A stretch of 35,393 bases of DNA. Origin: an uncultured Bacilli bacterium (GTDB taxonomy: Bacteria; Bacillota_I; Bacilli_A; RF39; UBA660). The position numbers and the translations under genes were made by a program. Positions 16,103 through 23,619 of the stretch are shown piece after piece. The DNA is taken from NCBI GenBank assembly GCA_947588765.1, contig CANPZG010000013.1:1-35393 (forward strand). Direction: 5' to 3'. Under the pieces are notes generated by a model, which was not told the DNA's origin, did not search any database, and was given only the letters and a program-made list of their open reading frames with translations. How positions within the stretch are numbered: position 1 is the stretch's first letter; each line of letters opens with the position of its first letter.

Positions 16103-16153
16103 AACAAATTTAAATTTTAACAACTTATTATTTTACAAAAAGGAGTGATTTTA

Positions 16154-16351
16154 ATGAATGAAAAAAAGTATATTGAATCGCAAAATGATTGTGCTAAGCT
16201 TCTAGGCCAATCTTTTTCTGAATATAATAAAAGTTTAAAAGAATTAAAGCGTTCTAATTTTGAAAAATCATATTCTAAAGAAAAAAAAGTAAAAAATATT
16301 TTAAATCAATTAGGATTAACCGAAAAAGATTTAAAGAAAAGGATGGTCTAA
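16154..16351 (+). CDS. Small protein before the PemK/MazF-like gene, candidate antitoxin
   Basis: The start is taken as the ATG at 16154, nine bases after AGGAG (16141-16145); an in-frame GTG at 16145 overlaps the ribosome site and is unlikely. The 65-residue product is highly charged and helical (CAKLLGQSFSEYNKSL, then a Lys/Glu-rich segment), with no cysteine pair or membrane helix. It ends three bases before a PemK/MazF-like toxin gene, the usual order antitoxin then toxin. It does not clearly match a known antitoxin fold, so the role is inferred from position. Confidence 0.6.
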   Translation: MNEKKYIESQNDCAKLLGQSFSEYNKSLKELKRSNFEKSYSKEKKVKNILNQLGLTEKDLKKRMV

Positions 16352-16354
16352 TAT

Positions 16355-16762
16355 ATGCAGAAACCAGTAATAGGCGAAATTTGGGTAGTAGCAATACCTA
16401 TAATTTATTATGATAAAAATAAAGATATTAACGTTAAAATTCAAAGAAGACCAGTTTTAATTCTTGATGATGGTCGTGGATTAATTGTCGAAGAAGATAA
16501 AAGAAATTATCATGTTTTTAAATTAACTACTCAAGGTGATCCTTACAAAAGAATATTAATAAAAAATTGGAAGGATTTGGGATTAAAATATAAATCATAT
16601 GTAAGAATAGAAATGCCTATAAAAATTGAAGAAGCTCAATTTGAATCTAAAATAACTGAAATGCCAGCGGAAGATTTATTAAAATATTATCAAGAATTAT
16701 ATAAAATTTTAAATATAAAAGCTTTAGAAAAATTGTCAAAAAAAGAACCTATCGAATTATAA
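16355..16762 (+). CDS. PemK/MazF-like toxin
   Basis: The 135-residue protein has the layout of the PemK/MazF fold: GEIWVVAIPI as first strand, RRPVLIL at residues 31-37, a K-L-T-T strand at 57-59 where K-x-T-S is usual, and LIKNWKDLGLKYKSYVR, followed by a C-terminal helix. MazF-type toxins cleave RNA and are held in check by the partner encoded just upstream. The longer C terminus (EDLLKYYQELYKIL...) is also seen in other Firmicutes members. The gene is the last before a terminator and follows the T4SS cluster on the same strand, so it may stabilise that locus. RNase activity is not demonstrable from sequence alone. Confidence 0.72.
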   Translation: MQKPVIGEIWVVAIPIIYYDKNKDINVKIQRRPVLILDDGRGLIVEEDKRNYHVFKLTTQGDPYKRILIKNWKDLGLKYKSYVRIEMPIKIEEAQFESKITEMPAEDLLKYYQELYKILNIKALEKLSKKEPIEL

Positions 16763-16773
16763 TATAAAATATG

Positions 16774-16799
16774 AGTAATCTTAAATGATTACTTTTTTT
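16774..16799 (+). terminator. Intrinsic terminator after the toxin-antitoxin pair
   Basis: AGTAATC (16774-16780) pairs with GATTACT (16787-16793) around TTAAAT and is followed by seven T residues. Confidence 0.85.
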
Positions 16800-16828
16800 A
16801 ATATGCCATATAATAAAGTGGTGGTAAA

Positions 16829-17083
16829 ATGAAACGAATAAATTTAGCCAACTATAATCCAAGCATGGGAACATTGATTGATGTGCAAAATGCTAAAGAT
16901 TATATGGAAGACCCAACACCTAATAGTATTAATATTTATGTAGATAAATTGCTTTTAGATCATAATAAATATTTAAATAAAAATCAAAAATATTATATTG
17001 TTTGTCACAAAGGTTATTTAAGTAAAAAAGCAGTAACAATGTTAGAATACTTTGGCTATGATGTAACTCAAGTAATTCGCTAA
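16829..17083 (+). CDS. Rhodanese-like protein
   Basis: This is a single small rhodanese-like domain of 84 residues. TLIDVQNAKDY is the first conserved strand with D18, and YIVCHKGYLSKKA is the active-site loop with the persulfide-forming Cys at C59. It ends FGYDVTQVIR, the usual last strand (G..V....GG in longer relatives). It would move sulfane sulfur or act in redox signalling in the cytoplasm. The start follows GTGGTGG. It is monocistronic, framed by terminators on both sides. Confidence 0.82.
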   Translation: MKRINLANYNPSMGTLIDVQNAKDYMEDPTPNSINIYVDKLLLDHNKYLNKNQKYYIVCHKGYLSKKAVTMLEYFGYDVTQVIR

Positions 17084-17114
17084 AAATATCAACTTCGGTT
17101 GATATTTTGTTTTT
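17083..17114 (+). terminator. Intrinsic terminator with UUCG tetraloop
   Basis: AAAATATCAAC (17083-17093) pairs exactly with GTTGATATTTT (17098-17108) around TTCG closed by C-G, a very stable tetraloop, with T-rich sequence to 17114. It overlaps the last base of the rhodanese stop codon. Confidence 0.9.
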
Positions 17115-17128
17115 GGACTATTTTGTAG

Positions 17129-17134
17129 TATAAT
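17129..17134 (+). promoter_or_regulatory. -10 box of the dehydratase-type operon
   Basis: TATAAT lies 17 bases before the start codon and just after the terminator. TTGTTT at 17107-17112 (spacing 16) is a possible -35 box inside the terminator's T-rich end. Confidence 0.5.
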
Positions 17135-17150
17135 ATTTTAGGTGGTTTTA

Positions 17151-18083
17151 ATGAAAGTAGGGATACCGAGAGGTTTTTTATATTATAAATATCATGTTCT
17201 ATGGGAAACTTTTTTTGATGAATTAGGTATAGATTATATTGTCAGTCCTAAAACAAATAAAGATATTTTAAAAAAAGGAACAATGCATGCTATAGATGAA
17301 GCCTGTTTATCAAGTAAAATATTTTTAGGTCATGTTGATTATTTAATTGATAAATGTGATTGTTTGTTTATTCCAAGAATTGCTTCTTTAGGTTCAAATA
17401 AAGATATTGTTTGTTCTAAATTTCAAGCAATCTATGATGTGGTAAATAATACCTATCGCGAAAAAGACTTAAAGATTTTATATTATAGTATTGATGTTGA
17501 AAACAAAGATACCGAATTAAAAGCTTTTTTAAAAATGGGTAAATTTTTAGGTAAGAATAAAGCATTAACTTTAAAAGCTTATATGGTGGCGAAGCAAGCG
17601 GAAAAAACGAAAAAAATGATAGATATAAATAATCAAGAATTATTACTTAAAGAAGATAAAATCAAAATATTAATTGTAGCTCATCCTTATAATATTTATG
17701 ATGAATATATAGGTAAACCAATAATTGATATTTTAACCGAATTAGATGTTAATTCTATTTTAGGTTGTGTTGTTGATGAAAAGAAAGCAAAAGATAAAGC
17801 GAAAGTAATTAGTAAAACTTTACCTTGGACTTTTAATAAAGAGTTAGTTGGTTCAATAGATATTTACAAAGATAAAGTAGATGGAATCATTTTAGTTTCT
17901 TCTTTTCCTTGTGGCCCTGATTCTTTAGTTAATGAAATGATTATTCGCCGTTTTAAAGAAAAACCTATTATTAATTTAATTTTAGATGGTCAAGAAGGAA
18001 CTGCTGGTTTAGAAACGAGATTAGAAAGTTTTGTTGATATTATTAAATTACGAAAAGAAGAAGGTGAAGTTGTACATGAATAA
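17151..18083 (+). CDS. 2-hydroxyacyl-CoA dehydratase-like protein (DUF2229 family)
   Basis: The start is the ATG at 17151, five bases after GGTGG. The 310-residue protein begins KVGIPRGFLYYKYHVLW and carries the family's cysteine motifs: DEACLSSK, CDCLFIPRI, DIVCSKF and SSFPCGPDS. It ends with NLILDGQEGTAGLETRLESF. This is the DUF2229/COG3580-type relative of the 2-hydroxyglutaryl-CoA dehydratase subunits, where such cysteines hold an iron-sulfur cluster. It forms an operon with a second homologue and the ATPase activator: it overlaps the next gene by 8 bases. In some bacteria all three parts are fused. The substrate is unknown, and a double-cubane-cluster reductase is an alternative to a dehydratase. 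Confidence 0.75.
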   Translation: MKVGIPRGFLYYKYHVLWETFFDELGIDYIVSPKTNKDILKKGTMHAIDEACLSSKIFLGHVDYLIDKCDCLFIPRIASLGSNKDIVCSKFQAIYDVVNNTYREKDLKILYYSIDVENKDTELKAFLKMGKFLGKNKALTLKAYMVAKQAEKTKKMIDINNQELLLKEDKIKILIVAHPYNIYDEYIGKPIIDILTELDVNSILGCVVDEKKAKDKAKVISKTLPWTFNKELVGSIDIYKDKVDGIILVSSFPCGPDSLVNEMIIRRFKEKPIINLILDGQEGTAGLETRLESFVDIIKLRKEEGEVVHE

Positions 18084-19146
18084 AGTAAGGGTAAGTTTTC
18101 CTAGATTTGGTTCTTATAATATTCCAATCGAATACATTATTCGCAAAGGTTTAGATTGTGATTATGTTATGGCTCCACCGATAACGAAAAAGACCATTGA
18201 ACTTGGAGCCAAGTATTCACCAGATTTTGTTTGTACCCCTTTTAAATATCATTTAGGTAGTTACATTGAAGCCATTGATGATGGGGCAACAACTTTAGTT
18301 CAAGTAGGTGGGGCTTGTCGCTTGGGTTACTACGGAGAAATGCATGAACAAATCCTAAAAGATTTAGGTTATAAGGTTAATTTTGTTAATATGGCTAATG
18401 CTAATTTTAATAAACCTTTAACTTTTTATGATGAGTTTAAAAAAATAAATCCCAATATGAATGTAAAAAAAGTAGCTAAAGCAACATTACTTGCCATAAA
18501 AATGGTGGAAATAATTGATAAAATAGAAGATTATATTAGAGAAAATGTTGGTTTTGAAGTTGTTGAAGGTTCTTTTGATAAATTACATCAAGACTTTTTA
18601 GAAGATTTAAGGGAAGTAGAAGATAAAAAAGAATTAAATATTATTTATAAATTATACATGCGAAAATTTAAAAATCTTAAAATAAATAAACCAAAGAATC
18701 CTTTGAAAGTAGGGATTATTGGCGAATATTATACGATTATGGATGAATATTCTAATCATTATATGGAAAAAGAATTAGCTAAAAGAGGAATTGTTATTGA
18801 AAGATGGATGAATATTTCCAATACTTTATTCCATAATTACGAAAAAGAAATAAAGCAAAGTATAAAAAAATATGCCAAATTTGATATGGGGGCAACAGCA
18901 ATGTATACCATCAAAAAGGCTATTGATTATGCCAAAGATGGTTGCGATGGTATAATCCATGTTAAAAGTTTTGGCTGTACTCCCGAAATAGATACGATGC
19001 CAGTATTACAAAGAATAAGTGAAGATTATAAAATTCCAATTATTTATTTTAGTTTTGATACTCAAACATCCGATGTGGGTATTAATACGAGAGTAGAAGC
19101 ATTTTATGATATGATTATGATGCGAAAAGGAGAAATGATGAAATGA
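18076..19146 (+). CDS. 2-hydroxyacyl-CoA dehydratase-like protein, second subunit
   Basis: The start is the ATG at 18076, preceded by GAAGGTGAAG within the end of the upstream gene, giving 356 residues. The protein starts KVRVSFPRFGSYNIPIEY and has PDFVCTPFKYHLGS, VQVGGACRLGYYGE and VKSFGCTPEIDTMP, the cysteine motifs of the COG3581 group, and ends FDTQTSDVGINTRVEAF. It is homologous to HgdB-like cluster-binding subunits and presumably pairs with the product of 17151-18083. Its last four bases overlap the start of the activator gene (ATGA), showing tight coupling. The reaction carried out is not known. Confidence 0.75.
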   Translation: MNKVRVSFPRFGSYNIPIEYIIRKGLDCDYVMAPPITKKTIELGAKYSPDFVCTPFKYHLGSYIEAIDDGATTLVQVGGACRLGYYGEMHEQILKDLGYKVNFVNMANANFNKPLTFYDEFKKINPNMNVKKVAKATLLAIKMVEIIDKIEDYIRENVGFEVVEGSFDKLHQDFLEDLREVEDKKELNIIYKLYMRKFKNLKINKPKNPLKVGIIGEYYTIMDEYSNHYMEKELAKRGIVIERWMNISNTLFHNYEKEIKQSIKKYAKFDMGATAMYTIKKAIDYAKDGCDGIIHVKSFGCTPEIDTMPVLQRISEDYKIPIIYFSFDTQTSDVGINTRVEAFYDMIMMRKGEMMK

Positions 19147-20102
19147 AAAAAGCGTATATGGGTGTAGATATAGGTTCGATTTCAACCAAAGGAATTATTA
19201 TTGATGAAAAAAATAATATATTAGCTAGTGAATATCTTTGGACTGAAGGAGATCCAATCGGAGCTGTTAAAAGATTAATAGCAGTTTTAAAAAAGCAATT
19301 CGATAGTAAAAAATATAAAGTTGTGGGGGTAGGAACCACTGGCTCAGCTCGAAAACTTATTGGCGTTATTTTAGGAGCTAATGTTGTAAAAAATGAAATT
19401 ACGGCTCATGCTATTGGAACTTTATCGCTTTATCCTGATGTTAAAACAATTTTTGAAATAGGTGGCCAAGACTCTAAAATAATTATTTTAGATAAAGGAA
19501 TAGTTGTTGATTATGCGATGAACACTTTATGTGCCGCGGGAACTGGTTCTTTTTTATCTAGTCAATCTAAACGTCTAGGTTTGGAGGTTGAAGAATTCGG
19601 CGAACTAGCCCTAAAAAGTAAAAATCCAACGAATATTGCGGCTCGTTGTACGGTATTCGCGGAAAGTGATTTAGTTCATAAAGCCCAAATTGGTCATAAA
19701 AAAGAAGATATTGTGGCTGGTTTATGCAAGGCAGTTGTAAATAACTATTTAAATAATGTTGGTAAAGGTAAAAAAATAAATGCCCCAATTGTCTTCCAAG
19801 GGGGAGTATCTAAAAATGTGGGGGTTATAAAAGCTTTCGAAGAAGCCACAGGTGAAAAAATTATAGTTGATCCTAACTCTCATTTGATGGGTGCTCTTGG
19901 GGTAGCCATACTTTCGCAAAAAGAAAAAGAAGTAAACTTTGATTTCAATATTGAAGATGTTGTGTTTGAAACTAAAGGTATTGAATGTAAAGGTTGTGCT
20001 AATAATTGTGAAAGAATATGTATTTATAAAGATGGTGTCTTAATTGATGCCTGGGGTAATAAATGTGATAAGGGTGCCATCAAAGTAAAAGCCAAAGTTT
20101 AA
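19143..20102 (+). CDS. HgdC/BcrA-type ATPase activator
   Basis: The 319-residue protein is an ASKHA-fold ATPase of the BadF/BcrA/HgdC family, which uses ATP to push an electron into a dehydratase or reductase partner. GVDIGSISTKG (7-17) and GGQDSK (107-112) are nucleotide-binding motifs, and FQGGVSKN is the adenosine motif. C130 (LCAAGTGSF) and C169 (AARCTVFAESD) are the cysteines that hold one [4Fe-4S] cluster between the two subunits of the dimer. An extra C-terminal cysteine cluster (CKGCANNCERIC) is present beyond the core activator. Length and order fit a three-gene dehydratase-type operon ended by a terminator. Confidence 0.88.
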   Translation: MKKAYMGVDIGSISTKGIIIDEKNNILASEYLWTEGDPIGAVKRLIAVLKKQFDSKKYKVVGVGTTGSARKLIGVILGANVVKNEITAHAIGTLSLYPDVKTIFEIGGQDSKIIILDKGIVVDYAMNTLCAAGTGSFLSSQSKRLGLEVEEFGELALKSKNPTNIAARCTVFAESDLVHKAQIGHKKEDIVAGLCKAVVNNYLNNVGKGKKINAPIVFQGGVSKNVGVIKAFEEATGEKIIVDPNSHLMGALGVAILSQKEKEVNFDFNIEDVVFETKGIECKGCANNCERICIYKDGVLIDAWGNKCDKGAIKVKAKV

Positions 20103-20105
20103 AAT

Positions 20106-20130
20106 AAAACATCAAATTTTGATGTTTTTT
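20106..20130 (+). terminator. Intrinsic terminator after the dehydratase-type operon
   Basis: AAAACATCAA (20106-20115) pairs with TTGATGTTTT (20119-20128) around ATT and runs into T residues. Confidence 0.82.
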
Positions 20131-20156
20131 GCCTTTTCAAAGGGGAAAAAACATGC

Positions 20157-20188
20157 TATAATAAAAACATAAGTTACCATAAAGGAGG
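20157..20188 (+). promoter_or_regulatory. Extended -10 promoter and strong ribosome site of the TetR operon
   Basis: TGCTATAAT (20154-20162) is an extended -10. The ribosome-binding site AAAGGAGG (20181-20188) is the strongest in the window and sits seven bases before the ATG. Confidence 0.6.
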
Positions 20189-20195
20189 TTAAATT

Positions 20196-20744
20196 ATGCC
20201 GGCTATAGTAGAAATTAAAAAAGAAAAAGTAATAAAAACTGCTGTAAAAATGGTTAATGATAAGGGGTGGGATTCCGTTAATGCTCGTTCCCTTGCCAAA
20301 GAGTTAGGTATATCAACTAAACCTTTATATCGCTTATACCAAAGTATGGATGAAATAAAAGAAGATATATATAAAGAAATATATCGCCAATATGATGCTT
20401 ACATTAATAGTCGAATTGATTCATCAAAAGCACTACTAACTTTAGCTATAGCTTATGTTGAATTTGCACAAAAATATAAAAATTTATTTAAAAGTTTATT
20501 TTTAAGTAATAATTTAAAATGGCAAAGTTTAGATGATGTTTTAGATGAAAAATGGAATCAATCAACGATAGTTAATTTAGTTAATAAACATAAATTAAGT
20601 TTTGATGATGCGAAAACTTTGTTTATGAATTATTGGTTATATGTTAATGGCTTAGCAACTTTAATTGCGACCAATGATATAAAGATAGATGAAAAGGAGT
20701 TATTAGTAAAACTTGTCAAAATGTATAAAGTTTTAACAAAATAA
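20196..20744 (+). CDS. TetR-family transcriptional regulator
   Basis: The 182-residue protein has an N-terminal TetR helix-turn-helix (about 10-55): VIKTAVKMVNDKGW, then ARSLAKELGISTKPLYRLYQ. The C-terminal helical domain is of ordinary length for ligand binding or dimerisation. It is the first gene of a two-gene operon with the [FeFe]-hydrogenase-like protein; only one base separates its stop codon from the next ATG. TetR proteins usually repress their own promoter, so it probably controls this operon in response to an unknown signal. Confidence 0.85.
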   Translation: MPAIVEIKKEKVIKTAVKMVNDKGWDSVNARSLAKELGISTKPLYRLYQSMDEIKEDIYKEIYRQYDAYINSRIDSSKALLTLAIAYVEFAQKYKNLFKSLFLSNNLKWQSLDDVLDEKWNQSTIVNLVNKHKLSFDDAKTLFMNYWLYVNGLATLIATNDIKIDEKELLVKLVKMYKVLTK

Positions 20745-20745
20745 A

Positions 20746-21978
20746 ATGGAAAGAATTGAAGTAAAAAAAGGTAATTTAGCAATTGATAGAATTGAAGAAA
20801 GATGTATTAATTGTGGAATGTGTGCTAAAACTTGTAAAGAAAATAATGACATTGGCAAAGAATGTATTAACTGTGGCCAATGTATTTTAACGTGTCCCAT
20901 GGGAGCTTTAGTTCCCCGTTTTAATTATAAAACGATCCTTAATTATTTATATGATACTAATTATGAAGTTATGGTTATTACTTCTCCCGCAGTAAGAGTA
21001 GCGATTGGAGATGCCTTTGGTTATAAAAAAGGTGAATTCTTAGAAGACAAAATGGTTAGTGCTTTAAGACAACTCGGTTTTAGTAAGGTTTTTGATACCA
21101 CCTTTGGAGCTGACTTAACTGTTATGGAAGAAGCTAAGGAATTGGTTAGTAGATTAGAGAAAAAGGAAAATTTACCGCTTATGACTAGTTGTTGTCCTTC
21201 GTGGGTTACTTATGAAAAATTATTTCATCCCAATGATTTAAATCATATTAGTTCTTGCAAAAGTCCAATTGGTATGATTGGAGCAATGGTTAAATCTTAT
21301 TATGCCGAATATGAACAAATCAATAAAAATAATATTATTTTAGTAGCTTTAACTCCATGTGTATCTAAAAAAGATGAAATCTTTCATAATGAAGATGTTG
21401 ATTTTTGTATTACGACTATGGAACTCGTGATGATGATTAAAGAAGCTAACATTGATTTTAAAGCTTTGGAATCATCTAATTTTGATGAGCTACTTGGTAA
21501 AGGTAGTGGAGCCGGACTTATCTTTGGTACTTCTGGTGGTGTCACAGAAGCTGTTTTACGGACCTCTTATTACTTGATAAATGGTAAAAATGCACCTCAA
21601 GAGTTTTATAATTTAACTAAAGTTAGAAATAACGAAAATTTTAAAGAAGCAATTATTGATTTAGAAAAATATAAGTTAAAAGTAGCCATTGTCAATAAAA
21701 TTTCAACTTTAAAAGATTATTATGAAAAATTAAAAGATTATGATTTCGTAGAAGTTATGACTTGTCCTAGTGGTTGTGTGGGTGGTGCCGGCCAAGGCTT
21801 GGTGCCAATCAATGAAATGGCTGAATATTTAAAAGAAAGACAAACCGCATTATATGAAGATGATGCTAAAAATACTTTAAAGAATAGTTATGAAAATAAA
21901 GAAATAAAAGAAGCTTATGAAACTTACATTAATAAAGGCAAAGTTAAATTGCATAATAAGGAAACAGTAGTTAATTAA
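20746..21978 (+). CDS. [FeFe]-hydrogenase-like protein with two [4Fe-4S] clusters
   Basis: The 410-residue protein has two ferredoxin motifs (C20/C23/C26/C30 and C40/C43/C46/C50) followed by an H-cluster domain with all three signature loops: TSCCPSW (C149, C150), TPCVSKKDE (C205) and EVMTCPSGCVGGAGQ (C340, C344). The C-terminal segment with ERQTALYEDD and the SYENKEI helix matches the HydA small-subunit region. The cluster ligands and the usual proton-relay Cys (C150) are present. The third loop reads GGAGQG instead of GGGQP, so H2 turnover is likely but the subtype (short monomeric, group A or B, or sensory) is unsettled. No own ribosome site is visible; translation is probably coupled to the TetR gene. 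Maturases HydE, F and G are not in the window. Confidence 0.82.
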   Translation: MERIEVKKGNLAIDRIEERCINCGMCAKTCKENNDIGKECINCGQCILTCPMGALVPRFNYKTILNYLYDTNYEVMVITSPAVRVAIGDAFGYKKGEFLEDKMVSALRQLGFSKVFDTTFGADLTVMEEAKELVSRLEKKENLPLMTSCCPSWVTYEKLFHPNDLNHISSCKSPIGMIGAMVKSYYAEYEQINKNNIILVALTPCVSKKDEIFHNEDVDFCITTMELVMMIKEANIDFKALESSNFDELLGKGSGAGLIFGTSGGVTEAVLRTSYYLINGKNAPQEFYNLTKVRNNENFKEAIIDLEKYKLKVAIVNKISTLKDYYEKLKDYDFVEVMTCPSGCVGGAGQGLVPINEMAEYLKERQTALYEDDAKNTLKNSYENKEIKEAYETYINKGKVKLHNKETVVN

Positions 21979-21991
21979 CTATTGTTTTAAT

Positions 21992-22020
21992 TTGACAAAA
22001 TGGTTAATTAATGATTTAAT
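21992..22020 (+). promoter_or_regulatory. Promoter before the 291-residue protein
   Basis: TTGACA (21992-21997) and TTTAAT (22015-22020) are spaced by 17 bases; AAAGGAG and the ATG follow at 22047. Confidence 0.65.
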
Positions 22021-22046
22021 AAGTATTAAAAAATAAAGGAGATATT

Positions 22047-22922
22047 ATGCGTAGAGAATTAAAAAAATATGTTTATGAAAAGGTAAGAGAAGGTATTAAA
22101 AAAGAATTAACAGGACATATGGGTAAATGCGTAGAAACTGATGAAATATTATATTGTTATGTTTCTAAACATAAAATAATAAATACAATTATGTTATCAG
22201 GTATAGATGAAAACAATATTGATTTAGCCCAACGATATAATTTAAATAAACCTATTGTTTATATAATAGATGATATGAATTTTCAAACAAGTATTACAAT
22301 TTTAGAAAAAAATTGTGATATAAGAATTAATAATTGTAATTTCTATTATGGTATGCATCTTAGTATTTTTAATGGTGATGGTATTCTCCAATATATTACT
22401 TTTAATTTTGGTCCTATTAATTCCATTGCAGCTGAGAATTTAATAATTGATGGTTCAGCATTATCAGGTCATGCAAATTATCATATTGGCATAGAAGTTG
22501 AAAATAAACTTGAAATAAATGATAGTTACATAAATACGAATAAGGGAGACATTTATTTAAGTAGTAAAGATTTATATCTTAAATCTGCCTCTATTCAAGG
22601 AGCAATGGTAGATATTTCAGCTCGGAATATTTTAGCACCTAAAAGTGTTATTGAAGGCAAAGAGTTAGTTAGAATATATGATAATAGAAAAATGATGCCA
22701 ACAAAAGTAGAAGCTCCAGTTATTGATTATCAAGGGGAAAAAATTTATTCTAATGAAGTAATTTTAAAAACTCTCAATACACCTTTAGAAATAAAAAGAT
22801 TGGAATTAATAAATGCTTTAAAAAAGGTTTTAGCTAAATGTGAAGATAATAAAGTTGCAGCTATGACAAGATGCGAAGATTCTTTAAATGCCAAAAGCAT
22901 TGCGAGAACTTTAAAAAAATAA
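22047..22922 (+). CDS. Unrecognised protein with beta-helix-like repeats
   Basis: I do not recognise this 291-residue protein. It has no signal peptide or membrane helix. The middle part (about 75-215) alternates short hydrophobic strands with Asn/Asp turns (ITILEKNCDIRINNC, LIIDGSAL, KLEINDSYIN, DIYLSSKDLYLKSA), a rhythm typical of right-handed beta-helix or polymer-forming (bactofilin-like) folds. A helical tail (about 245-291) is rich in Lys and Ala with three cysteines in all of the end region or before. It has its own promoter upstream, and the next gene has another, so it is probably monocistronic. Function unknown. Confidence 0.6.
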   Translation: MRRELKKYVYEKVREGIKKELTGHMGKCVETDEILYCYVSKHKIINTIMLSGIDENNIDLAQRYNLNKPIVYIIDDMNFQTSITILEKNCDIRINNCNFYYGMHLSIFNGDGILQYITFNFGPINSIAAENLIIDGSALSGHANYHIGIEVENKLEINDSYINTNKGDIYLSSKDLYLKSASIQGAMVDISARNILAPKSVIEGKELVRIYDNRKMMPTKVEAPVIDYQGEKIYSNEVILKTLNTPLEIKRLELINALKKVLAKCEDNKVAAMTRCEDSLNAKSIARTLKK

Positions 22923-22980
22923 TTATTTTATTTTGTATAAATATAAGTTTTTACTTTTAAAGAAAATAATTAAAAAAATA

Positions 22981-23010
22981 TTGACAAAATCTCATTGTTA
23001 TTAATATAAT
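22981..23010 (+). promoter_or_regulatory. Consensus promoter of the kinase/radical SAM operon
   Basis: Both hexamers are perfect, TTGACA (22981-22986) and TATAAT (23005-23010), with an 18-base spacer. The start codon at 23046 is 36 bases downstream. Confidence 0.78.
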
Positions 23011-23045
23011 GTTATTAACAAAATATTAAAATTATTGGGAGAGTG

Positions 23046-23615
23046 ATGGAATTGAAAAATATCATCATAGCAGGATGTTCTAGAACTGGTAAAACTACAC
23101 TTTCAATGTTATTTAAAGAGATGGGATACACGCATTACAAAATGGATACAATAAAAAGAGGGATTTATAATAACTTTTGCTCCAATAAAAATGATGATTG
23201 GAAAATTATAAGTCCCAAAATGTCTCATTTAATAGCAACTATTATTAATGAATGTGATAGTGACAAAACTAAAAATAAAGAATTTTATTGCATAGATACA
23301 TGTCATTTATATCCTATAGATATTGCTAATGAAAAATTAAAAAATACAATAATAGTTTTTTTAGGATATACTGATTTAAATAAAAACGATAAATTATTAA
23401 ATATAAGAAAATATGATTCCAATAATATATGGACTTCTTCTAAAAGTGATGAAGAAATTCTTGATAACATTGAACTTGGAATTAAATATAGTAAAGAAGT
23501 AAAAAAGCAATGTAATAATTTAAAAATTCCCTATTTTGATACAAGTAAAAATTTTAATAAAGTATTAAATGATGCTTATAATTTTATAAAAAATGAAATT
23601 AATGATGAGGTATAG
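23046..23615 (+). CDS. P-loop kinase-like protein
   Basis: The start is the ATG at 23046 behind GGGAG; a GTG directly before it (23043) is less likely. The 189-residue protein has an N-terminal strand and Walker A loop (G10-CSRTGK-T17), then GYTHYKMDTIKRG, where a conserved acidic/basic pair would face the substrate, and later IVFLGYTD. The size and pattern resemble small nucleoside or adenylate-type kinases, but the substrate-binding region matches none I know. It is cotranscribed with the downstream radical SAM gene, which begins four bases after its stop, so the two probably act in one pathway. Assignment beyond P-loop NTPase is uncertain. Confidence 0.7.
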   Translation: MELKNIIIAGCSRTGKTTLSMLFKEMGYTHYKMDTIKRGIYNNFCSNKNDDWKIISPKMSHLIATIINECDSDKTKNKEFYCIDTCHLYPIDIANEKLKNTIIVFLGYTDLNKNDKLLNIRKYDSNNIWTSSKSDEEILDNIELGIKYSKEVKKQCNNLKIPYFDTSKNFNKVLNDAYNFIKNEINDEV

Positions 23616-23619
23616 TAAT

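Noticed and set aside
15424-16107. Long open frame on the minus strand opposite the VirD4 tail
   Set aside because: Its Ser/Phe-rich product is the mirror of the acidic and Gly/Pro tail codons; it has no ribosome site and no family resemblance.
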